From: an uncultured Clostridia bacterium
GTDB lineage: Bacteria; Bacillota; Clostridia; Christensenellales; CAG-917
Length of the DNA stretch: 64,000 nt
NCBI GenBank assembly: GCA_947581925.1
Contig: CANPWB010000006.1
Coordinates: forward strand, 1-64,000
Direction: 5' to 3'
Each line of letters begins with the position of its first letter. Within the stretch, counting starts at the first letter, position 1. The notes beneath the pieces were generated by a model, which was not told the DNA's origin, searched no databases, and was given only the letters and a program-made list of their open reading frames with translations. Made by a program: the position numbers and the translations under genes. Below are positions 36,510-45,445 of the stretch, piece by piece.

Positions 36510-36690
36510 GTCCCCATAGAAATGAGCGTAGTGAATTTTATGGGGTATTGGATCGGGGTCCTCATAATAATGAGCGTAGCGAATTTTATGGGGTAAAATT
36601 GGGGGTCCCCAAAATAATTACGAAGTGATTTTTTGGGGTATTTGATCAAAGTCCCCGCGAAATTACAAAGTGATTTCGTGTGTGTGGGGG
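36510..36690. repeat. tandem array of four GGGGTCCCC-type hairpins
   Basis: ccccatag..tatgggg, (c)tcataat..tatgggg, ccccaaaataattacgaagtgattttttgggg, ccccgcgaaattac..gtgatttcgtgtg. Confidence 0.8.
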
Positions 36691-36987
36691 CACGGGGAAC
36701 GTCGTGAGGCGAGGGTGGGGCATTTCAATAAATTTGTCCGAGATACCAACGTTTTTCGTGCTTGAACTCTATATGCAAATTGTCCGAGATGTCATCGTTT
36801 GAGGCGTAATTTATGCTGTTTGTATGTTGGCATTTAAAGGCGCGGAAGGGACAAAAATAAAATTAATCGGCATTTGATGTTAAAAAACGCTTGCTAAGGA
36901 GCGCGCGGGCGTGTATAATGTTTTGTACTAATGTAATCTACTAATATAAAAGTGGATAAGATTATATTCTCACTATGGAGTGCAGAT

Positions 36988-39429
36988 ATGAAGAAAAGAC
37001 TGATAATTGCAACAGTGTTAGTGCTTCTTCTCGCCATCGGCTTGACGCTGTTTGTCGGCTGTGACGCGATCTTTACCCGCAACGACCAGCGCGATATGAC
37101 GCAGGTCGTCGCAAAAGTAAACTACAACAACGAGACGAGAGAGATCTACAAGTACGAGTTGCAATCGAGTTTTGCAAACTACGCTTATTACTATGTCAAC
37201 TATTACGGCATGAGCGCCGAGACCGCGGCGAACTACGTCCTGAAATCTCTCGCGCAACAAAAGCTTTTGGTGCTGTTTGCAAGAGAGCAAGTTGCCAAGC
37301 TTGACAACAAGACTAAGCCGGACGGGACCGTCCCCGCGACGGCGGATCTGCTCAGCGACGCCGAGAACGACAAGGCTGTCAAGGACGCAAACGACAGCCT
37401 GCTCTCCTCGCTCAAATCCCTTGTCGAGGACGCCATAACCGAGGACAACTACAACAACGCGACAAACGAGTCGAGCGCGAGCAAGGAGCCCGACGAGGAC
37501 GATGACGCCGAAGTCAAGGATCCCGTCACTGTCCGTTTCGAGTCCTACGGCGGCACCGAGATAGAGGCGCAACGCATCCAAAAGGGCAAGAAGGCAAAGG
37601 AGCCTACCGAGCCTACGAAGGACGGATATACATTCTACGGCTGGTATGATGACGGCGATTATGCAAAGAGCGACACCTTTGAGGCGGATAAGAAAGAAGT
37701 CAATTTTGATACTTTAGTTTTTAACGAAAGCAAGACGCTGTACGCCAAGTGGGCAAAATACGACGCGCCTCGCACCGCGCTCCCCGAGGAAGAGGAAGAA
37801 GAGGAAGAGTTCGACCCCGAGGCGACCATCAAGCCAGAAGATAAGGCAAAGCCTTTCTTCGAGTGGGACGAGGCTAAGCGCTATGAAGAGATAAAGGACG
37901 AGGACTTTGTCAAGAATATCGAGCTCGAAGAAGGTGAAACGCTCGAGACCGTGCTTGGCAAATATATCGAGGACGCCTATGCCGACCTCACAAAAAATTT
38001 GCTGAAAAACCTGTATAAGAGCAACATCGACGAGTGCTGGCAGTACTACCTCACCGCGCAAGAGGACACGCTTATCGTGGACAGGTATGAGAGACTGCTC
38101 GGCAAGGGTGTCACGGTGACAGATGAAGAGATAGAGAACGAGTATAAACGTATTATAGACCAAAATAAGGAGAGTTTCCAGCTTTCGGATACAGGCTATT
38201 CGTCTGCGCTCGGCAGCAGTCTCAACAGCACATATTATCATCCCGCGGACGAGCAGGGCTATGGCTTTGTCACCAACATCCTGCTTCGCCTCGACGAGGA
38301 GAGCCTCAACAAACTCACCGCACAGCTCTCCGCCAACCCCTCCAACAAAGAGGCGGTCAAGGTGCTGCGCAATATCTATCTGTCCGAGCTTACCGTCAAG
38401 ATATCCAACCCCAAATACGACGCGGATGCGAAGTATGAAGAGGACGGCGAGGAAAAAGAGCTTCGCGACCCGATGACAGATCCCGCAAACCGTTTCAATC
38501 CCTCCGGCAAGACGAGTGATTACGATCATTCCTATCAGTTCAAGACGGGCGAAAACACCTACAAAAACAACTATAACGAGCTGCTCACCTTCGGCAAGAA
38601 AGTGGACGAGCAGGGCAAGGAAATAGAGGGCGAGTACGAGATAAAGTTCCAGGCTACGGAGCATCCAACGATGGCGTACCTGCTTGAGAAGTGGCCTGCA
38701 TTCGATCAAGTAGGCAAGACGGGCATTATCCACCAGATCTACAACAGCTTTAAAAAGGTGCAAGAGGTCTGCAAGGCGGACGGCCTCGACAAGCTCACCG
38801 AGGTGTATTGGCTGAGAAAGATGGCATCCACGTGGGCGTACCTCGTCGGCGACGATACGGGCGCAGTGACGTCCAGCTCCAACAACAACGGACTCGGCTA
38901 TCTAATCACTCCTGAGGGCAAGGACAGCAGCTATCTTGCGGATTTCACCGACTATGCGCGCAAGCTCATCAAGGACGGCACGGGCAGCTATGCGCTTGAT
39001 ATGGAAAATGAGTCGGATGATTGGTTCAAGGGCGCTTCCGACGCTAAGGGTACGCTTGCGGGTAACGGTAAGGCGTTTGTCGTCGCGGACAGCTTCATAG
39101 AGAGCGGCTCCACGTCAAACGGCTATGCGGGCATATTCGTGTTGCTCAACACCTATACGGTGTGGGATAACGAGTTGTATAAGACATACGGCAAAGATAC
39201 GATGCCCGAAAATGGAGGTAACTTGCCTAAGGATTTCGTCTTTGACTTCACTCCCGCAAAAGAGGGCGAGGAGCGTCAAACCATCTTCGACCTCATAAAG
39301 GAGAACCTCGAGACCGCGAAAAAGACAAATAAATACAACCTCGAAGTCAACGAAATGGGCAACAAGAACGCGGGCAAGATCGAGTACTATGAAAAGGCGT
39401 ACGAGTCTATTTGGAAGGACTATGAATGA
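36988..39429 (+). CDS. SurA/PrsA-like lipoprotein with an embedded InlB B-repeat
   Basis: Lipobox LTLFVGC; SurA-like N-terminus (VAKVNYNNETREIYKYELQ...); internal VTVRFESYGGTEIEAQRIQKGKKAKEPTEPTKDGYTFYGWYDDGDY. Confidence 0.6.
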   Translation: MKKRLIIATVLVLLLAIGLTLFVGCDAIFTRNDQRDMTQVVAKVNYNNETREIYKYELQSSFANYAYYYVNYYGMSAETAANYVLKSLAQQKLLVLFAREQVAKLDNKTKPDGTVPATADLLSDAENDKAVKDANDSLLSSLKSLVEDAITEDNYNNATNESSASKEPDEDDDAEVKDPVTVRFESYGGTEIEAQRIQKGKKAKEPTEPTKDGYTFYGWYDDGDYAKSDTFEADKKEVNFDTLVFNESKTLYAKWAKYDAPRTALPEEEEEEEEFDPEATIKPEDKAKPFFEWDEAKRYEEIKDEDFVKNIELEEGETLETVLGKYIEDAYADLTKNLLKNLYKSNIDECWQYYLTAQEDTLIVDRYERLLGKGVTVTDEEIENEYKRIIDQNKESFQLSDTGYSSALGSSLNSTYYHPADEQGYGFVTNILLRLDEESLNKLTAQLSANPSNKEAVKVLRNIYLSELTVKISNPKYDADAKYEEDGEEKELRDPMTDPANRFNPSGKTSDYDHSYQFKTGENTYKNNYNELLTFGKKVDEQGKEIEGEYEIKFQATEHPTMAYLLEKWPAFDQVGKTGIIHQIYNSFKKVQEVCKADGLDKLTEVYWLRKMASTWAYLVGDDTGAVTSSSNNNGLGYLITPEGKDSSYLADFTDYARKLIKDGTGSYALDMENESDDWFKGASDAKGTLAGNGKAFVVADSFIESGSTSNGYAGIFVLLNTYTVWDNELYKTYGKDTMPENGGNLPKDFVFDFTPAKEGEERQTIFDLIKENLETAKKTNKYNLEVNEMGNKNAGKIEYYEKAYESIWKDYE

Positions 39430-39451
39430 GAAATATATCAAACGTTATAAG

Positions 39452-39494
39452 AAAATATCGGCGCAGCGAGTTATCGTTGCGCCGATATTTTTTT
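39452..39494 (+). terminator. intrinsic terminator
   Basis: AAATATCGGCGCA...TGCGCCGATATTTTTTT. Confidence 0.9.
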
Positions 39495-39779
39495 ACTCCA
39501 CAAAATCACTTTGTGATTATTTTGGGGCTCCCGATCCAATACCCCATAAAATTCGCTATGCTCATAATTTCACCCAAAAACTCGTTTTGCAAGTCTTTGG
39601 GGTCCGAATGGGGACCCCGATGTCGCCCAGACAGAGCGCAAGGCTGGTATAAGTGCGCTAGGACAAGGGGATTTCTCGACTGCGCTACGCTACGCTCGAA
39701 ATGACAGTTTATGTAGCATGTCATTCCGAGCGTAGCGTAGCGCAGTCGAGGAATCCCCTAGTTTCATAGTAAAAAACGC

Positions 39780-40195
39780 TCGGACAACGCGCGACGTCAA
39801 TCACAAGCTCTCGCGCAGGAGTTAGTACCATACACACAAACCAAAACGCGCGAACTAGTGAAAAAAGCGGGCGTAGCCCGCATAACCAAGCGCAAAAAAT
39901 AGCAAGCCATATGCGCATCTTTGAACAGCTTCTTGCTACTTCTTGCATGCGCAAATATGTGAAGCGTTAAGTTTTTTGCGCGCGGAGCAGCGCAGCATTT
40001 ACGGTGAGCCCTTAAAGACCTTGCTCCGCAAGGGTCGCGGGCTCTGAGCAAATGCAAGCAGTTCGCGCGTTTTTAGCTTGGAGTGCAGGGGACGAAGTCC
40101 CTTGCCGGGGCGCGGGGTGGAACCCCGCATGGGGCGACGAAGTCCTTTGCCGAGGTGTGGGCGCGTAGCCCACAATTAAACACAAAGGATCGGCA
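39780..40195. repeat. composite hairpin repeat (copy 2, reverse orientation)
   Basis: Shares gcgcggagcagcgcagca, agcaaatgcaagc, acgcgcg..tttttagcttg and ggggacgaagtccc with the other copies. Confidence 0.75.
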
Positions 40196-40356
40196 AATTT
40201 TGTTGCGTGCGCGTATATATATTGAATATATATGGAAATGCCAAAAGTATATTATCTGTATAAAATATGGAAATGCAAAAAAGTTGTTCAAAAGGCTTGC
40301 TTTTTTGCAAAATAGTAGTAAAATCGAAATGTTAAAATCACTAAGGAGGTCAAAAT

Positions 40357-40518
40357 ATGAAAGTCGGCGCATATGGCGCATATAGCGTAGCGGGCAGGCT
40401 CTTCAAGCGCAACGGCATAGAGGGTCTTGTAGCCTTTGAGCAAAACATGGGAAACTCGGATATTTTCGGCCTCGAAGTCTTTGCGCGCGGTTCGGCACGC
40501 GGGGTGTTGAGCAAATGA
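40357..40518 (+). CDS. 53-aa small protein (not in ORF track)
   Basis: MKVGAYGAYSVAGRLFKRNGIEGLVAFEQNMGNSDIFGLEVFARGSARGVLSK preceded by AAGGAGGT, 7 nt before the ATG. Confidence 0.55.
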   Translation: MKVGAYGAYSVAGRLFKRNGIEGLVAFEQNMGNSDIFGLEVFARGSARGVLSK

Positions 40519-40702
40519 AAAGCGTCGGGGTTTCTTCAAGGAGACCTCTTATTTTATAAAAACGTAAGAAGTTTCCGTCGGGCATCCGCGCTAATTGCGG
40601 GTAGAGGAGAAAAAAAAGACACAGCAAGAATTTTCTTTTGGAAGTCACGTACAAAATTTACACTTTGCGGAGCTGGGTCCGCAGTCGAAAAAGGAGGATA
40701 TA

Positions 40703-42295
40703 ATGATCATAAGCGAAGAAAGATGCCTGCAAAGATACTTTGAGGCGGAGGTAGTTTTTTCAAATCACATCTCCTCGGAAGAGAGGAGAAAGCTGTTTGG
40801 TGCGTACGCGGACGTGTACGGCGTTGGCGTCGCGCGCGCAGACGAGCTGTTTGCCCTCGCGGAGGATCCCGCGCTCAAGAGCATAAACAGTGACGCTACG
40901 TTCAAACAGCAGCAGAGGATACAACAATTCGCCGAACAATACGGCTACGGCGACGTGCTTGCCGACAACGTGCACGAGATGCTCGGCATAAAGGGCAAGG
41001 CTATATCAGCCGTTACGGAGGCGAAAATAAAGACGGGCGAGAGCCAGACAGCTTCGGACACCGCAAGCCAGGTTGCAAAGGCGTCGCGCGCGGGCAATAC
41101 GACGGCAATGCTACTGTCCATGGTGATGTCTCTTGAAGGCGTGCTCCTCAAAAAGGACGTCGCGCTCGGCAAACGCATACTCTCTAAACTTGCGCTTTGG
41201 ACAAACGTGGATGCGCAACTGTTCGGGCTCAAATATGACAGCGAGCATGCGTCGGAGTATGCCGCTCGCCTTGCCGCGCTCACTACGGGGCTTCCGGAGG
41301 CGGAGCTCCTCGACGTCGCAAAGACGCGCTTGTACCCCCTCCCAAAAGAGGACGCAGGTATGAAATTGCTCCGCAAAGCAGTGGAGAAGGGATTCGCACA
41401 GGCGGAAAACTACGACTCTGCATTCTCGCGCATTTCGCACAGCGAGATACTCTCAAGCGGAGACAAGCAGCGCGTACTGCTCTCGGGTGACGAGACGCTC
41501 ATCCGCGCGGTGAGCACGTTGCCCCTCAAATTGCCGAAAAAGCCTGTTAAACTTGCGATTTCGGAGGTTAAAACCCGTTTTGAGCGCGTAAACGAGCAAA
41601 ATATGGTCGCGAGAGTGCTCTCCTCTCCCACTATGCGCAACAATATCTGTTTCGAGTGCGAGGACGTCATGCTGCTCAAGGAATACATAAGCGGCGTCGA
41701 ACAAGCGGCGGGAGAGAGCAATGTGCAATATATCGAGCTCGACAAGCTGGACGGCACTGAGCTTGGAGGAGACCTCAACAACATCTTCTTGAGAGCGATA
41801 AACGAGGACGAGGTCAACGTGTTTTTGGTCTCTGCGTCCGAGGACTGCCCCAGCGAGTATCTCGAGGCGGTACTCAACTTCACGGACAGCTTTAAGAGGG
41901 CGCACTTCAAGGTGAAAAACCTCGGCGTGGAGCTCAATCTGTCCGCGGTATGCGTCGCACTGTTTGTGGACAGCGCGGTCAGAGGTCCCCTGCAAGGTCA
42001 CGTCACTTTTGTCACTTTCGGCGGCGTGACCGAGAATGAAAAACAGTCCATACTCGACGGCGAGATAAAGGCTCTGCTCAGCAGCGGCGAGTTTGGCGAC
42101 GGGCTCACCCTCGACGAGGACGCGAGAAAACGCCTCGTCGCTATGGAACTCGAGGACAGCACCGTCGTGCTCAGACAGGCGGCGCGTCACGCCTTTATCG
42201 ACGGCTCATCCGTTATCACGCGCGAGGACGTGCTCAAGAGTTTTGAGGAGCTCGGCCCCAATTCCGGTCACCTCGGTTTCGGCAGCAGAGGTTGA
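40703..42295 (+). CDS. hypothetical protein (about 530 aa), possible degenerate AAA+-like
   Basis: Start MIISEERCLQRYFEAE with SD AAGGAGG; C-terminus DGSSVITREDVLKSFEELGPNSGHLGF. Confidence 0.7.
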   Translation: MIISEERCLQRYFEAEVVFSNHISSEERRKLFGAYADVYGVGVARADELFALAEDPALKSINSDATFKQQQRIQQFAEQYGYGDVLADNVHEMLGIKGKAISAVTEAKIKTGESQTASDTASQVAKASRAGNTTAMLLSMVMSLEGVLLKKDVALGKRILSKLALWTNVDAQLFGLKYDSEHASEYAARLAALTTGLPEAELLDVAKTRLYPLPKEDAGMKLLRKAVEKGFAQAENYDSAFSRISHSEILSSGDKQRVLLSGDETLIRAVSTLPLKLPKKPVKLAISEVKTRFERVNEQNMVARVLSSPTMRNNICFECEDVMLLKEYISGVEQAAGESNVQYIELDKLDGTELGGDLNNIFLRAINEDEVNVFLVSASEDCPSEYLEAVLNFTDSFKRAHFKVKNLGVELNLSAVCVALFVDSAVRGPLQGHVTFVTFGGVTENEKQSILDGEIKALLSSGEFGDGLTLDEDARKRLVAMELEDSTVVLRQAARHAFIDGSSVITREDVLKSFEELGPNSGHLGFGSRG

Positions 42296-42309
42296 GAAAA
42301 TATGGAGTT

Positions 42310-42710
42310 TATGAGGGGCTGCTCGCCCCGATCCCTAGGCTGCTTGCATTTGCTCAGGACCCGCGCCCATTACAAAGTAAGGGCGGATAAGGGTCCACCG
42401 CAAATGCTGCGCTGCTCCGCGCGTAAAAATTTAACGCTTCACAATTCGCATTTGACAAGAGGCGAGCCATAGCAGACAAAATGCTCATGGTTCGCGCCTT
42501 TTACGCTTGGGAGACGCGGGCTATGCCCGCTTTTTACACCCCAGGTGGGGCGCTGCCCCACACCCCGGCAAAGGGCGCTTTGCCCTTTGCAATCCCAAGC
42601 TAAAAACGCGAATGTTGCTCTTTCATTGTCCACATTCGCGTTTTTTGATTGATTGCAAGTGCTAAACTCCCGCGTGAGAGCTTGATATTTACGTCACGTA
42701 TTGTCTTAAG
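42310..42710. repeat. composite hairpin repeat (copy 3)
   Basis: GGGGCTGCTCGCCCC, GTGGGGCGCTGCCCCAC, AAGGGCGCTTTGCCCTT, AAAACGCGAATG..CATTCGCGTTTTTT, actcccgcgtgagagcttgatatttacgtcacg. Confidence 0.75.
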
Positions 42711-42934
42711 TTTTTTTATAAAATTGGGGGATTTCTCACTATACCCCACAAAAACATTTCATATTTTTGCGGGGACCCCGTATCCTATACCCCGTAAAAC
42801 TACTACGTATTTTTGCGGGGACCCCGAATCGCTCGAAATGACACATTATATATATTGTCATTCCGAGCGTAGTCGAGGAATCCCCAAGTCCTCACCCCAT
42901 AAAATCACCGCGTAATTTTGCGGGGACCCCGAAA

Positions 42935-43200
42935 TACTTTATCTAGCGTTACGCTATATAACAGTGACCCCCACCACCCGCTTGCATTTGCTCAGGGCTT
43001 GGCACCATTACGAAGTAAGGTGCCTAAAAGCCCACCGCAAGCTGCTGTGCTGCTCCGCGCGCAAAAAATTTAACGCATCACATACTCGTATGCAAGAAGT
43101 AACAATAGAACGCTCTAAGATACTCGTATAGTTTGCTATTTTTTGCGCTTGGGGACGCGGGCTGACGCCCGCTGTTTTGCGCGGAGCCTCCCCCTATATA
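42935..43200. repeat. composite repeat (copy 4) with G-rich module
   Basis: cagtgacccccaccacccgcttgcatttgctcagg...gctgctccgcgcgcaaaaaatttaacgc...gggacgcgggctgacgcccgc. Confidence 0.75.
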
Positions 43201-43454
43201 GATGTTTGTCCTCTAACTTATGTTGAAGAAGGGGTATGCCAAAGCGGAAAATACGTTTGTCTGAGCTACATGGGGTCCCTCCCCCCCGCAAAAATACGAA
43301 ATGATTTTTTGGGGTACAAAATCGCGGCAGATGAAAATTTTTGCAAAACGCTTTACAAATCAGTCGCGATAAGTTATTATATTAAAGCTATTTATTATGA
43401 ATAGCTCAGATTTCCTTTCCCGAAAGGGACAATAGTCCAAAAGGAGGTAATGCT

Positions 43455-43736
43455 ATGGATAAGTATGAGATTCTCTACATTATTCGCGGCGCTGTCGAGG
43501 ACGAGGTCAAAGAAAAGACCGTCCAGAAGTTCGAAGCACTTGTTTCCGCTCAAGGCGGTACGGTGGATGAGCTTGACAAGTGGGGCATGAGAAAGTTCGC
43601 CTATGAGATCGACCATCAAAGTGAAGGCTACTATGTGCTCATGAACGTCACTTGCTCTAAGGAAGCTCAAATCGAGATCGACAGACAGATGCGCAATGAT
43701 GAGAACGTCATCAGGCAGATGATTTTGAAAAAGTAA
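43455..43736 (+). CDS. rpsF: 30S ribosomal protein S6
   Basis: MDKYEILYIIRGAVEDEVKEKTVQKFEALVSAQGGTVDELDKWGMRKFAYEIDHQSEGYYVLM. Confidence 0.97.
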   Translation: MDKYEILYIIRGAVEDEVKEKTVQKFEALVSAQGGTVDELDKWGMRKFAYEIDHQSEGYYVLMNVTCSKEAQIEIDRQMRNDENVIRQMILKK

Positions 43737-43746
43737 GGAGTAAATT

Positions 43747-44127
43747 ATGAATAAGGTATTTTTGATCGGCAATCTGACAAGAGACCCTGAGCTGTCCTCC
43801 ACGCAGGGCGGCATCAAGTTTTGCAGATTTACGCTTGCGGTTTCCCGCAGCTATTCCCGTGACGGCAAGAGGGAGACGGATTTCCTTCCCGTCATAGTTT
43901 GGAGAGCGCCCGCCGACAATTGCGCCCGCTACCTCAAAAAGGGCAGCCGCGCCGCAGTCAGCGGTAGCATTCAGACAAGAAGTTATGACGCACAGGACGG
44001 CTCGCGCCGTACCGTGACAGAGATCGTCGCAGACGAGGTGCAATTCCTCTCTACAAAGAACGAGGATGAGAGAGGTGACGTCGATTTTGACGACCTTAAA
44101 CCCATCGACGAGGATCTTCCATTTTGA
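43747..44127 (+). CDS. ssb: single-stranded DNA-binding protein
   Basis: MNKVFLIGNLTRDPELSSTQGGIKFCRFTLAVSRSY; syntenic between rpsF and rpsR. Confidence 0.97.
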   Translation: MNKVFLIGNLTRDPELSSTQGGIKFCRFTLAVSRSYSRDGKRETDFLPVIVWRAPADNCARYLKKGSRAAVSGSIQTRSYDAQDGSRRTVTEIVADEVQFLSTKNEDERGDVDFDDLKPIDEDLPF

Positions 44128-44147
44128 TTTAAGGAGAATTTTTGAAT

Positions 44148-44396
44148 ATGGCTGAAGAAGTAAAGGCACCGCGTCCTCAAAAGAGAGCGCCCAAAAAGAA
44201 AGTTTGCACCTTCTGCGTTGAGCATATCAATGACATCGACTATAAGGACGTCGCAAAGCTCAGAAGGTATATCACCGAAAAGGGCAAAATTCTGCCCCGT
44301 CGCATGAGCGGCGTTTGCGCAAAGCATCAGCGTCCCCTCGCTATCGCCATCAAGCGCGCGCGTCAAATGGCTCTGCTCCCCTACAAAGCCGACTGA
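44148..44396 (+). CDS. rpsR: 30S ribosomal protein S18
   Basis: [61 protein letters not shown]. Confidence 0.97.
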   Translation: MAEEVKAPRPQKRAPKKKVCTFCVEHINDIDYKDVAKLRRYITEKGKILPRRMSGVCAKHQRPLAIAIKRARQMALLPYKAD

Positions 44397-44420
44397 ACTT
44401 TTAGGGATAACACGTAAAAC

Positions 44421-44454
44421 AAACGGCGCAGCAATTCTACTGTGCCGTTTTTTT
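44421..44454 (+). terminator. intrinsic terminator after rpsR
   Basis: AAACGGCGCAG-caattcta-CTGTGCCGTTTTTTT. Confidence 0.9.
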
Positions 44455-44559
44455 GTGGCAGACCCGCCCCTCACTGCGTACTATAATCTATCCCGCTTGC
44501 TCCGCGGGAGCGCTCGGACAATGCAAACGGCGGCTCGGACATGTGTTACTTTATTAGTC

Positions 44560-45445
44560 GAGAACCCCCACCACCGCGCGGTAGCGCGGAGCCTCCCCCG
44601 CAACTCGCCCCATAAAACTCGCTCCGCTCCTTTCTATGGGGACCCCAATCAAATATCCCATAAAACTCGCTCCGCAATTTTATGGGGACTCCAATGTTTC
44701 TCAGACGAGCGTTACGTTGAAGGCGAGGTTTACACACTAATAACGGGCTTTTTTCTTTATCCGTTTTGGGTATCGACCTTCGATAGCACCTGTGTAGAAG
44801 TGTAACGTGCGTTTAGGGGGAGGCTCCCGCGAAATTTTCGCGGGTGGTGGGGGTCACTGTTATATAGCGTAACGCTAGATAAAGTATTACGGGGTCCCCG
44901 CAAAGTTACGCAGTGATTTTGTGGGGTGAGAACTTGGGGATTTCTCGACATTGCTCGAAATGACATTATAAATATTCTGTTATGTTGAGCGATTCGGGGT
45001 CCCCGCAAAAATATGAAATGTTTTTGTGGGGTATAAGAAGAAATCCCCCGGTTTTATAATAAAAACTTAAGACAATACGTGACGTAAATATCAAGCTTTC
45101 ACGCAGGAGTTTTGACACTTGCATACAAACCAAAACGCGTGAACGTGTGACTTTCGTCACTAGTTCGCGCGTTTTTAGCTTGGCGTGCAGGGGACGAAAT
45201 CTAAAAAAGCGGGCGACAGCCCGCGTCCCCAAGCGTGAAAATCGCCGAGCCATGACGAGCGTCTTGGAATGACCTCTTGACTTTCTTTCACGCGAGGAAT
45301 CTGCGACAAGCGATATGGGGTCCCCACAAAATTACGAAGTGATTTTGTGGGGTAATTAAGCGCGGAGCGGCGCAGCAGCTTGCGGTGGGCTTTTAGGCAC
45401 CTTACTCCGTAATGGTGCCAAGCCCTAAGCAAATGCAAGCTAAGC
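44560..45445. repeat. dense intergenic repeat region (G-rich, GGGGTCCCC, TCGA-type and composite copy 5)
   Basis: All four repeat families are recognisable here; no convincing CDS. Confidence 0.8.

Noticed and set aside
40073-40385. ORFs with 'QGTKSLAGARGGTPHGATKSFAEVW'-like translations (also 19018-19281, 42439-42633, 45175-45438)
   Set aside because: These are translations of the composite hairpin repeats, not proteins.
43260-43454. Possible S6:S18-binding leader upstream of rpsF
   Set aside because: A short CCTTTCCCGAAAGG hairpin is present but I could not match the known leader motif with confidence.
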